Source: Coriolopsis trogii (lineage: Eukaryota; Basidiomycota; Agaricomycetes; Polyporales; Polyporaceae). Taken from it: DNA of 64,000 bases. Both the position numbers and the translations under genes were made by a program. Every line of letters starts with the position of its first letter. Within the stretch, counting starts at the first letter, position 1. Below are positions 22,951 through 33,627 of this stretch, in pieces. The notes beneath the pieces were generated by a model, which worked only from the letters and a program-made list of their open reading frames with translations, had not been told where the DNA came from and searched no databases. The stretch spans positions 3,534,001 through 3,598,000 of the forward strand of contig JAHYIO010000001.1 of NCBI GenBank assembly GCA_020543525.1. Direction: 5' to 3'.

Positions 22951-25083
22951 ATGTCCGCCACCGCCAACGTCGCCGACGCACCCACGTCTAGCGACATCCT
23001 TGATACTGTTCTTAAGAAGACACAGGACAAGACATGGCTATCTTTCTCTCCTGATGAGCTCTCCACCCTTCTCTCTGCATTCTCACCGACGCAACCAGTA
23101 GCAACTCATACGAAAGGCTATCTGGTCCTTTCCGCATTCTGTCAGCGACGTCGCTCCGAGGCATCTACACAGGACGAAGGCACGCGCGAGATATGTAAGA
23201 CCTTCGAGGTCCCAACTGCCTCTCGGATAGCAGACACCAAGGAGCAAGAGGCTCTCGCAGGTCTGACTTTCCTAACCGCCTTGTTCGACGTCGACCACCC
23301 CTCCGCATCCGTGATCTTCCAACGAGATGGCACCCTCGAAGCTGTTATGGACACCCTCGACCTGTTCCCCAAATCGCACCACTTGGACCTTGCTATGGCT
23401 CATCTCCTCGGCCGAGCCGCAGGCCACAAAACCTGCCGCGCGTTGCTCGGGGAAGACCACAGGAACTGGTTGGAGTGGAAATCCCGTCAGACCGAAGATC
23501 CCGAGGTGCGGGCAGCCGCCGCAGTGGCGATGGTCAAGCTTGCGCGGGGATCGGGGGCGGACGCGGCGGAGGCAGGCGGGACGGCGGAGCAGCCAGCGAT
23601 GGCAGATGACGAGCTCGCTGCGCTCATGAAGGGCCTGGTCGTCGATGCGCGTGAGTCCTCTTCTCTGGCCGATGCCGTCGAGGGGCTCGCGTACATGAGC
23701 ATCAACCCTGCCGTGAAAGAGATGTTGTCGAAAGATACTACCTTCCTCAAACGACTTTTCGCGCTCGTCCCCCGCCGCAAAGGCGCTGCTGCTGAATCGC
23801 TCGGCGATGCTTCCCCCTCCCCTTTGTATGGTACAGTGGTTATAATCTCCAATCTATGCGCATACCGGCCCCGTCTTTCCGCAGAGGAAGCGCAGATCGC
23901 GAAGTTGAGGCGGATGGCAAAGACGCACAAAGGGCCCGGACAAGCTCAAGGCCAGCAGCCAGACGAAGAGTTCGACCCTCTAGACGATGATGACCATGTG
24001 AAGGAGCGTGGAAGGAGGCTGCTCCAAGCCGGTGCGATGGAGGCGTTGACTTCGGCTGTACGGGCTACTGACAGCCGCTCCGTGAGGACCGGCGTGGGCA
24101 AGGCTATCCTTAGTCTGGTGGAGGACAAGGAGACTCGCGGCAAGGTGCTTCAGGCTGGTGGTGCAAAAGCTCTGCAGATCATCATTCAGGCTATCATACC
24201 ACCTCAGAAAGCCTCGGATTCCGGCAAAGTACCACAAATTGAGAAGGAAGAATTCGAGCCCATACAAGCGTTGGCTAAACTCGCTATAACCTCTGCACCC
24301 GTACAGGTATTCGGCCCAAACGAAGGCGCGATACACGATGCGATCCGTCCATTCGCACTCATGCTCACTCATCCGAACGCTACTTTACTACAACGTTTCG
24401 AAGCAATGATGGCTCTCACCAACCTATCCTCCCAAAGCCCAGAAGCCGCCGACAGGATAACTCGTGCAGACGGGCTCACGAACAAGGTCGAGCTCCTCAT
24501 GCTCGAGGACCACGTTCTCGTTCGTCGTGCCGCGACAGAACTCATATGCAACCTCGTCGCGGGCTGCGAGGAGATGTTCAACAAGTGGGGCGGCGATAAG
24601 AACACTGCGTCCCGGTCGAAGCTACAGGTCCTCGTGGCCCTCTGCGATGTCGAAGACCTGCCGACGCGTCTTGCGGCCTCCGGTGCGCTCGCGACACTCA
24701 CGGCCTCTCCGGACGCATGCGAGTCTCTTGCTGAGCTGCAGCGCGAACGACACCGTGTCCTTCCAATTCTTGGGCAGCTCATTGATCCTATGGTTGTCGC
24801 CCGACCCGCAGCGGACGAGGGTATCGAGGACGACGGAGATGAGCTCGAGACCGATCCGGGACTGATCCACCGAGGTATCGTTTGCGTTCGGAACCTCTTC
24901 GTTGGTCTCCGGAGCAACGCAACGCAGATGGAGATGGCGTCGGAGGCAAAGCGCGTAGGCGTCGCACAAGCTCTTGTCGGCGCAGTCAAGGGTTGCGCAC
25001 AGAATCCGAGCTCGCCAATATTGCGACCTGCGGCCGAAGCGTTAAAGTGGTTGCTAGAACATGGCGTGGAGATTGCGGTGTGA
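22951..25083 (+). CDS. SHE4: UCS-domain myosin chaperone (UNC-45/She4/Cro1 type)
   Basis: Cytosolic chaperone that folds or stabilises myosin motor domains. One uninterrupted 710-codon frame from ATG 22951 (MSATANVADAPTSSD), unusual here where nearly every long gene has introns. The protein is an armadillo-type helical repeat array: ALAGLTFLTALFDVDHPSA, AAVAMVKLARG, ADAVEGLAYMSINPAVKEML, LYGTVVIISNLCAYRP, then the UCS part with LQAGAMEALTSAVRATDSRS and GVGKAILSLVEDKETRGKVL, FEAMMALTNLSSQSPEAADR, RRAATELICNLVAGCEEMFN, and VCVRNLFVGLRSN. No TPR domain is present, as in the fungal She4/Cro1 members and unlike animal UNC-45. Next on the same strand, 1.2 kb downstream, is a class I myosin, a known client type of She4. 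The fungal-specific name is by analogy. Confidence 0.9.
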   Translation: MSATANVADAPTSSDILDTVLKKTQDKTWLSFSPDELSTLLSAFSPTQPVATHTKGYLVLSAFCQRRRSEASTQDEGTREICKTFEVPTASRIADTKEQEALAGLTFLTALFDVDHPSASVIFQRDGTLEAVMDTLDLFPKSHHLDLAMAHLLGRAAGHKTCRALLGEDHRNWLEWKSRQTEDPEVRAAAAVAMVKLARGSGADAAEAGGTAEQPAMADDELAALMKGLVVDARESSSLADAVEGLAYMSINPAVKEMLSKDTTFLKRLFALVPRRKGAAAESLGDASPSPLYGTVVIISNLCAYRPRLSAEEAQIAKLRRMAKTHKGPGQAQGQQPDEEFDPLDDDDHVKERGRRLLQAGAMEALTSAVRATDSRSVRTGVGKAILSLVEDKETRGKVLQAGGAKALQIIIQAIIPPQKASDSGKVPQIEKEEFEPIQALAKLAITSAPVQVFGPNEGAIHDAIRPFALMLTHPNATLLQRFEAMMALTNLSSQSPEAADRITRADGLTNKVELLMLEDHVLVRRAATELICNLVAGCEEMFNKWGGDKNTASRSKLQVLVALCDVEDLPTRLAASGALATLTASPDACESLAELQRERHRVLPILGQLIDPMVVARPAADEGIEDDGDELETDPGLIHRGIVCVRNLFVGLRSNATQMEMASEAKRVGVAQALVGAVKGCAQNPSSPILRPAAEALKWLLEHGVEIAV

Positions 25084-25206
25084 ATGGCCAACTATTCATG
25101 AAATTGTTTACATGCTGTAGGATATTTGGATAGCGAAACTCTTCCGAAGTTGTAGTATCTGATAGAGCGTTGTACCCATAGGTCAATCGCATGAACATAT
25201 GTGCAC

Positions 25207-25468
25207 TACAGCTGCTTGCGAAAAGTTTGCTCGGAGCGCTGAGCGCACGAAATAAATCGAAAAAATGCCGAAAAATCGAAAAATGCCTCGACCGCGTTCC
25301 TCGCTGCGTATCTCGGGTCGGATAGTATATTTTGACTCCCTATGCCTTCGTATACCCTCATGTGTACTTTCCAAGGACGTATGTACATGAATGGAACCCA
25401 ACCAAAAGCCAGCTCATCCAGCTGATGTGCAAGCGCCCATGCACAGTACACGGAGCCTGCGAGCTTCA
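25207..25468 (+). repeat. Left arm of the 0.8 kb inverted-repeat element
   Basis: 262 bp, reverse complement of 25746-26007. Begins TACAGCTGCTTGCG; the inner limit is where pairing ends after CGAGCTTCA. Confidence 0.85.
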
Positions 25469-25745
25469 TTGCGGAGCCACCCCAGGCCAAATAGGCTGGA
25501 TCGAGTTCCCTTAGCGCATGAAAACAATCAGAGAGGAAGTTGAGTGCGAAACATGAAGGAATTTGAGAGTCGCAGAAGGTCGCGCAGTGTCATTGATCGG
25601 CGCTTCCCTACTCTCCAACAGCCAGGACTACGGAAGGCATGCCTGGGCATTCCCTGTTCTTGATTTGCCTGGAACGAGTAGCCTGGCACTCCAATAGCAC
25701 CTCGAAATAGTGGCTTTGGGAGTTTCACAAGCTCCCCGTCGATTT

Positions 25746-26007
25746 TGAAGCTCGCAGGCTCCGTGTACTGTGCATGGGCGCTTGCACATCAGCTGGATGA
25801 GCTGGCTTTTGGTTGGGTTCCATTCATGTACATATGTCCTTGGAAAGTACACATGAGGGTATACGAAGGCATAGGGAGTCAAAATATACTATCCGACCCG
25901 AGATACGCAGCGAGGAACGCGGTCGAGGCATTTTTCGATTTTTCGGCATTTTTTCGATTTATTTCGTGCGCTCAGCGCTCCGAGCAAACTTTTCGCAAGC
26001 AGCTGTA
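25746..26007 (-). repeat. Right arm of the 0.8 kb inverted-repeat element
   Basis: 262 bp, reverse complement of 25207-25468, ending in CAGCTGTA. The myosin-I start codon follows 282 bp later. Confidence 0.85.
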
Positions 26008-26288
26008 CTACGTAGGCAGTCACGGTAGCTATGCAGTCTAAGTATACAATGGAGGCGCCCACCGCGCGCGCAGTCACTCAGTGCAGTGGCGAGGCGCGCT
26101 ACTCCGTCATCGCACTTGTTCCCGATCTGCTTGTTCCCGCTTACCTCGTCGCTCTACACTTTCTGGGCCTCTCTCTATCCTGCCGGAAGGTCTTCACGCA
26201 GAGCTACCCAGTCAAAGCAATCTGTTCACAACCATTGCCGCTGCTGTCACACTATCCCAATCTACATCCCTAGTTTCCTTACGCTCTA

Positions 26289-29200
26289 ATGGTCAGTGTC
26301 AAGGACAAACTGTCTATGAAGAGAGCTATAAACATCTTGGTCTCTAGGCTCCGTCAAAGAAGGCGGGCAAGAAGGGGGCCGCCGCAACCCCAAAGAAGGG
26401 CGCAGCAGCAGGGAAGGTTGCCAAGGTATGCCAGTCTTGATAGTATCCCGTGGAAGCGTTGTGTATTGAGCGCATTCATCCTAGGCGGACTGGAAAGAGG
26501 GCTTCAAGAAGAAGCAAGTCGGCGTGTCCGATATGACGCTCCTGACCACGATCACGAATGAGAGCATCAACGAGAATCTGGAGAAGAGGTGGAAGAACGC
26601 CGAAATCTACACCTACATTGGCGCGGTATTAATCTCTGTCAATCCCTTCCGAGGTGCGCAGCATCCGTTCCTCAAGGTGACTGTATGCTTATTGTTCACC
26701 GTCCAGACTTGGGCATATACACCGATGAGGTGCTTCAGAGGTACAAGGGCAAGAACAGGCTTGAAGTGCCACCACATGTCTTCGCGATCGCGGAGTCTGC
26801 GTACTACAACATGAATGCCTACCACGAGAACCAATGCGTAATCATCTCTGGCGAGTCCGGCGCGGGTAAGACGGAGGCAGCGAAGCGCATCATGCAGTAC
26901 ATCGCCGCTGTGTCTGGAGGTCAAGACAGCAGCATTCAGGAGATCAAGGATATGGTCCTAGCCACAAATCCCTTGCTAGAGAGTTTCGGTTGTGCGAAGA
27001 CGTTGCGGAACAACAATTCTAGTCGACACGTGCGTTGTAAGTACTCGCCAGAGAGTGTTGCAACTGAACCGTGAGCAGGGGAAATACTTGGAGATCATGT
27101 TCAACGACCACGGAGAGCCGATTGGTGCTCAGATCACGAACTATCTGCTGGAGAAGGGTCGCGTGGTGGGCCAGGTGGACAACGAACGTAACTTCCACAT
27201 ATTCTACCAGTTCACCAAGGGAGCATCGGATGCACAACGGGGTAGGTCTTGTGCACATCTATGGATATCGTGCGATTGACGAAGAAGTGATTTCTAGAGG
27301 CCTTTGGTTTGCAGACCCCTGATGCTTATGCATACACAAGTCTCAGCAACTGTCTCGAAGTTCCTGGTATTGACGATGTGCAGGACTTCAGCGAAACAAT
27401 CGTGAGGCATGTATTGGCTATACCTTGTGCGCACACTGACATCGAACAGAAAGCCATGCAAGTCATCGGTCTAAGCGACTACGAGCAAGGCGAGATATTC
27501 CGCATGCTCGCCGTGATCCTTTGGCTTGGCAATGTGCAATATGCTGAGAAGGATGATGGTAACGCTGAGATCTCGGATACTAGCGTCACCGATTTCGTTG
27601 CATATCTCCTGGAGGTCGAGCCGACATTAGTACAGAAAGCACTCACCATCAGGACTATGGAAACGCAGCGTGGCGGCCGGCGTGGTTCAGTCTATGACGT
27701 GCCCCTCAACCCCGCGCAAGCCACTTCAGGCCGAGACGCTCTGGCGAAAGCAATCTACAACAACTTGTTCGAGTGGATTGTATCCAAGATTAACGTGTCT
27801 ATGAAACCGCGTCAAGCTACGGCGCAGCTCATTGGTATCTTGGTACGGCTCATGCAGCAGTGTGGTGCAAATATTCTGCTAACAGGTGTACAGGATATCT
27901 TCGGTTTCGAAATCTTCGAGGTTGAGCCATAACTTTGCACTCAGAAAAGTACCCGCTGACCAATTGTGACATTATACAGGACAACTCGTTTGAGCAGCTT
28001 TGTATCAACTACGTCAACGAGAAGCTGCAGCAGATTTTTATCGAGTTGACGCTCAAGACCGAGCAGGAGGAATACGTTCGGGAGCAGATCAAGTGGACAC
28101 CGATCAAGTATTTCAACAATAAGATTGTGTGCGATCTCATTGAAGAGCGTCGGCCCCCTGGTATCTTCGCTGCCTTGAACGACGCTTGTGCAACTGCCCA
28201 TGCCGACCCAACCGCGGCTGACAACAGCTTCGTGCAACGGACCGCTGGTCTCGCTTCCAACCCTCACTTCGAAGCTCGCGGCGCACAGTTCCTCGTCAAG
28301 CACTACGCTGGTGATGTTATGTACAATATATCGGGCATGACAGACAAGAACAAGGATGTCCTCGTGAAAGATCTGCTTGACCTCATTGGCACCAGTGGAA
28401 ACCAGTTCTTGCAGGGCCTTTTCCCGGAGAGGCCTGACCCCAACAGCAAGAAGCGGCCTCCTACTGCAAGCGACAGGATCAAGGTCAGTAGGATTGTTGC
28501 TAGTAGAAGGTCCAATCATTGATGATATCGTAGTCTTCGGCTGGAGCGCTCGTCGACAACCTCATGCGTGCGCAGCCTTCCTACATTCGAACCATCAAAC
28601 CGAACCAGAACCGTAGCTCCACCGAGTACGACACCAAGGCCGTTCTGCACCAGGTCAAGTACCTCGGTTTGCAGGAGAACATCCGGGTGCGGCGCGCTGG
28701 GTTCGCTTACCGTAACACATTTGAAAAGATGGTGGAGCGATTCTATCTGTTGTCTCCTGCCACTTCGTATGCTGGCGAGTATATCTGGCAGGGAGATGCG
28801 AAGTCCGGTTGTGAGCGTATCCTTATCGACACTGGTATCGCGAAGGAGGAATGGCAGATGGGTGTCACAAAGGCCTTCATCAAGAATCCTGAGACGGTAA
28901 TGTTGCATTTCAAGTTCGAATAACGTAAGACTCATTGTTTTGTGCAGCTTTTCGCCCTAGAGACGATGCGAGACCGGTACTGGCACAATATGGCTGGCCG
29001 CATTCAGCGCGCATGGCGCAACTATATGCGGTATAAGCACGAGTGCGCGCGGCGCATACAGCGGTTCTGGAAGAATAACAAGGAGGGCATCGAGTACGCC
29101 AAGATTCGCGATTACGGACACCAGATCCTGGCAGGGAGGAAGGAGCGCAGACGCTTCAGTTTGCTCGGATACCGCCGATTCATGGGAGACTACTTGGATA

Positions 29201-31009
29201 TCAACGGGAAGAGCGCTCTTGGGGAGGAACTCGCCGAAGCTTGTGGGCTTGGTCGTGAGGATCGCTATACCTGACTGATATCCGAAGCGCATCGTCTGAC
29301 CTCAGAACGTAGGGGACAAGGTCACCTTCAGCTCCAGGGGCCAACTCCTCGTGTCGAAACTTGGGCGTTCAAGTAAACCGAGCCCACGTTTCCTTGTTCT
29401 CGTAAGTACACTTATTCTGGAACGGATCATTTGTAGTAAACTACATTATTCCATAGACCGAAAAGGCGTTCTACATCGCTGTTACTTCTGCGAAGGACGG
29501 TCAGGTGATTACTAGTCTTGAGCGGAAGATCAACCTGGTGACTATCAAGACCATCTCTATGTCGAATCTCCGGGACGATTGGCTGGTATGTCCATATACT
29601 GTCTCCGAACGTGTTCTCCCCTGAGAGAACTGTTGTAGGTCTTGAACCTTGGACCCACTGAGGAGGGGGATCCGATCATCAGTTGTGTGTTCAAGACAGA
29701 GTTGATGACGCATATGCTTCGCTTGACCCAAGCCAGTATCAATGTCCTCATTGGTCCAACGTATGCCGTATACCATTGTCAAACGCAGTTCGTATCTAAC
29801 CCCATCACAGTATCGACTACACCAAGAAGAAGGAGAAGAAGGCCCAAATCAAGTTTGTCAAGGACGAGACGGTTCCGCGAAATGATACCTACAAGAGTCA
29901 CACCGTACACGTACCGTCCGGAGAGCCTCCGAATAGTCAGTCACATCCAGTGCCGAAGCCCAAGGCGGGCGTCGTGCGTCCAATCACTCAAGGGAAGCTG
30001 CTACGCAAGGGTGGCCCGTCAGATGTAAGCTCTCTGGTTGCGATACGCACATTGTGACTCACGCCCCAACAGAAGAAGCCTGCAGCTGTCTCCAAGCCGA
30101 AGCCTGCCGCTCAGCCACTGCCCGGCAAGTCCAGTGTTGCCCCTGCGGTCAAGCCAGCGGCAACAACATCGACGACGACTTCAATATCAGCACCTCGTGC
30201 ACCTCCACCGCCTCCATCACGAGCCCCTGCGCCCCCACCTCCCCCTTCCGAGCCTGACGTCGAGCTCTACAAGGCGAAGTATGCGTTCGAGGGACAGGAG
30301 GGCGAGATGACCCTCAAGAAGGATGACATAGTCGAGCTGGTCGAGAAGGACGACAACGGATGGTGGCTTGTCAAGAAGGACGGTGTAGAGGGCTGGGCGC
30401 CGAACAATTACCTCGAGCTCGTCCCGCCCAAACCAAAGGCGGCAGCTCCGCCCCCACCACCCCCACCCCCTCCTGCAGCCAAGCGTCCCACGCCTTCCGC
30501 TCCCGGAGCCGGAACTGCTGCGCCCGCGCCCAAGGTCGGCCTCAAGTCCGTTTCCGCGGACCCGTCTGCAAAGCCAGTGGCGGTCTTCCCTGGGATGGCA
30601 GCAGCGAACGGGTCCGCTGCGCCTTGGAAGCGCACTGCGTCCTCCGCCACCGCGGATTCGTCCAACGGCAGCACTCCCGCGTCGTCAAGACCTGCCAGTG
30701 CGGCTGCTCCCAAGCCTCCTCCGCTTGCGGCGAAGCCGAAGCCTGCCCCTCCGCCTCCGGTGGCGAGCAAACCCTCGGTCGGGGCCCCGAAGGTCGGTGC
30801 AAAGCCGCCTATACCGACCGCGCCCCGTCCTGGAGGTGCTGCGCCTAAACCCAAGGTTGGCGGTGCGGGAAAGGCGCCAGCTGTTGGCGGCCAGATGGAT
30901 CTGGCAGCAGCGGTATGTCGCATATGTTTGTGAGTGTAGTTCAAAGTCTGATCGAATGTGGATTTTCTAGCTTGCAAAGCGTGCACAACGAATCGCAGAA
31001 GACGAGTAG
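26289..31009 (+). CDS. MYO1: Class I unconventional myosin (long-tailed, SH3)
   Basis: Actin motor for endocytosis and polarised growth at cortical actin patches. The start codon is an exon of its own: ATG at 26289-26291, then an intron to 26347, then a lysine-rich leader ([10 protein letters not shown]) and [20 protein letters not shown]. Motor marks: P-loop [17 protein letters not shown], switch I NNNSSRH, switch [11 protein letters not shown], and the TEDS site [11 protein letters not shown], where Ser is the PAK-kinase target in fungal myosin-I. Then two IQ motifs ([20 protein letters not shown] and QRFWKN), a TH1 membrane-binding tail, a Pro-rich TH2, an SH3 domain ([20 protein letters not shown] ... 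[20 protein letters not shown], about 30268-30420), more polyproline, and a C-terminal [12 protein letters not shown] ending in TAG 31007-31009. More than ten introns. The C-terminus lacks the strongly acidic, Trp-ended Arp2/3 site of yeast Myo3/Myo5. Confidence 0.95.
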
Positions 31010-31419
31010 ATTGCGAGGCACAGCAAGGTACGGACTGTGTACCCCGCCACCATTCAACATACTAGATTTCGATTTGGGAATCATAGCACTCATGTGTGAT
31101 GTACATATATGTATGGAATAAAGGCAGGCCTAGTTGATACCTATGCAGTGTTGTATGCTCGATAATTAGATGCGTCATGAAGGAGGGGCATTACTACTAG
31201 CTAGACAGGGTTCCGACCATCCATGCAGGTAAGGAGTGACGATATGATGGGGTGAGCATTCGAATGGGTATGCGGTCCGATCCAGGGACTAAGCGGTGAA
31301 AATGTACATCTCGAGATATGTACGCAGGGGATGCTTCTCTAGGGCGTGGCATGCGGTAGTCGCGACTTATAAGCAACAGCGAGTGGAGTGGGTTTGAAAG
31401 TAGTAGTCCAGAGGGGGGT
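31010..31419. other. Intergenic, convergent 3' ends
   Basis: About 410 bases between the myosin-I stop and the stop of the next, minus-strand gene. Purine-rich and repeat-free; the 3' UTRs of both genes must lie here. No other signal. Confidence 0.5.
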
Positions 31420-33398
31420 CTACGTCGCAGCGGAGGGCGTAATCATGATGGGCGGAAGGGGTGCAGGTGGCATGCTGTCCGGTTCCGCGAGCGACGCCTC
31501 GACTTCGTCCTCACTTTCCAGACCATCGTCACCGTCCGGTACAGCTACCCGCGAGGGCGTCAGCGGACGCGAGCTCGCGCTCTCAACGTCCACGTCGAGG
31601 GCCGAGCGGGTCTCAACATCATCGTCCCCGCGCCAATTCCGGACTTCCTCCGCGGTGAGCACCTTCGCGCCGCCTTTACCGGTACCCGCATGGTCTTCGG
31701 GGGTCGATTCGAGTGCGCGCTGGGCCGAGTCTAAGAGGCTTTCGATAATAACCTTCACTCGCCTGTACGCCTCGTCGGCCTTGCCCTCGAGGATCTCCTT
31801 GTTCTCTTCCTCGTCCTCGTCCTCTTCATCTTCGTCCTCTTCGTCTGCTGGGTCGTCGGGCGGTAGTGACGACTTTACGGCACGGTACGCAGGCGGGGGT
31901 AGGATGAGACGGGACTCGCGCAGCTTTCGCCGCAGGTCGCGAATCTCCTTGGCCTGCTTATGCTTCGTAGCTTCCAGTGTCGCATTGATCGCGAGCAAGG
32001 AGCGATTCGTAATCTCGAGATCCGCGATCTATGCAAACGGAAGTTAGTCGAATTTGATGCCGCGATCAGAGACTGCGAGATGAAGGATGCGGATCGGGTT
32101 GTGAGCGCAGTGCGAACATACCTTGCGATTGGACTTCGCCTCTGCCTTCCTCTTCCGCTCCTCGTCTTCGCTAGCGTGATCGTGAGCGCCCTCGTTATCA
32201 TCAGAGTAGTCCGCGTCACTGGTCGATGATGGTTCGTCAATGCTCGTTCGCTGCTGTGACGACCAACTCCCGTGGCGTGCATGACCGTTGCCGTTCGTCT
32301 TCACGTTCGAGTTCAATGTCGGGGCCGTGCTCCTGGATATATGCGATTCATGTGTCTCGTACGAAGCTGACGAGCGAGAAGCCGAGGATCGGGATGAGAA
32401 AGACACTGTAGACACTGGTGGAGACTGCGGTGGAAGCGGAATAGCTGCCGGATCGACCTTGTGCGCGACGTCGTATGTACCACCGTAATTCACAGCGAGG
32501 TCATCATTAGGCGTGAAAGCCTGGAAGGCCTTCGGGATGGGCTGGAACGAGTGATGCTTCGTCTCTCGTGTGCTTCCGAAACGAAGCGGTGTGGCTGATG
32601 GCGAAGACGCTGTCGACGACGGGCTGTATCCCGCATTGCTTGGCATCATGGGTGGGGAGAGCGAGAGGTTCGATATCGACGGTACGCGGGCGGGGCGGTT
32701 CCTGAGTAGGGGCGATGATGGGATGTTTGGTGGACTGTGCACGCCAGGCTCAGCAACTCTGGACACCTTCGCCTTGACGCGGATTCCGACGTTCGCAGAC
32801 ATGGCGGCAGTGGGAACGGCTGGGGTGTTCTCGTCTGGGTGAAGCGAGAGAGAGAGTGCAGACCGGGCGGGGGATGTTGCGGCACTGTTATCCCCGTGTG
32901 AGGGAGAGGGTAGGAGACTGGATGACGCGCTTCCTCTGCGCTGTCTGGAGATGGGGGATGTAAGGGATGGTGTGCCTGCCGTGAGGGCGCGTTGGCGCGA
33001 CTCCGGTAGTGGAGAGGCAGGAAGGCCATTGGAACGTGCTGTCAATCGTGCCTTCACAGCTTGCCCATGAGCAGGAGCAGAAGAGTTGTTCGCTATTCGT
33101 GACTGCGGTGGCTTGAAGGGGGAAGGGGCACGATTAGGTGCAGCGTTGCCGCGGACGCTTGGAGAGACTGATACGACGCTTGCGGGCCTACGCGGCTGGG
33201 TAATGGCACTGCTATTCACCTTGGCCTTGGGCCTCACTAATGGGGGAGACAGAGATGTCGCGGGTTGCTTGAAGGGCGATGCGGGACGAGCTCTCTCATA
33301 GTCCATCCTGGCAGTGACCTGGAAAGTGGCCTGAGCATGACCTATGGCTGCTCAGTGATGCCCACGGAGCTGACCTTCGGCTTGAGCTGGCCCTCCAT
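31420..33398 (-). CDS. Uncharacterised Ser/Pro-rich coiled-coil protein
   Basis: I do not recognise a named family. The start exon is tiny: ATG at 33398, MEGQLKPK, then an intron of about 60 nt, then VTARMDYERARPASPFKQ. The next exon (about 400 codons) is Ser/Pro-rich and probably disordered, with repeated basic SP/TP motifs typical of kinase or cytoskeletal targets (FKQPATSLSPPLVRPKAK, RAPSPFKPPQSR). After another intron, the stretch IADLEITNRSLLAINATLEA and KEIRDLRRKLRESR forms a short coiled coil that is the most conserved-looking part. An acidic low-complexity run of Asp/Glu follows (about 31800-31860), then a Ser/Pro tail ending ITPSAAT. A short coil of this type occurs in uncharacterised fungal proteins, but I cannot assign a role. 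Confidence 0.75.
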
Positions 33399-33627
33399 AA
33401 TAGCCAGCCGGATGTCGAGGATAAGAGTGAGGTAGGAGAGAGGAGGATGAGGACGAGGAGAGAGAATGGGAGGTTCAAGAGGTCGGAGGGAGGCTGAGGC
33501 TGCTCCAGACGGACGCTGCCGTCAATTAAGCGGCCTGCCTAATACGGTATGTCGAGTCGTTACATCAATCCATTATCCCCACAACTTGAACTTCGCCCGC
33601 TTTGCTTTCATACGTACATGCTCATCA

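Larger units (their letters stand above)
25207..26007. mobile_element. Second inverted-repeat element, 262-bp arms
   Basis: Arms 25207-25468 and 25746-26007 are reverse complements; I see one clear difference in the parts compared. Both outer ends read TA then CAGCTGCTTGCGAAAAG, with single TA flanks consistent with a TA target duplication. The spacer (277 bp) holds no transposase; a 66-codon minus frame in it has no motif. Subterminal A-rich repeats (ATCGAAAAA and ATGCCGAAAA) and AGCGCT palindromes are present. It occupies the space between the UCS chaperone stop and the myosin-I start. Its termini share the TA-CAGCTG pattern with the element at 9516-11228, although the rest of the arms differ. 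Confidence 0.75.

Noticed and set aside
25206..25490. 94-codon frame repeated in both arms of the second element, first taken for a duplicated small gene
   Set aside because: Both copies are exactly the inverted arms, start at different codons and show no family motif; the repeat structure explains them.
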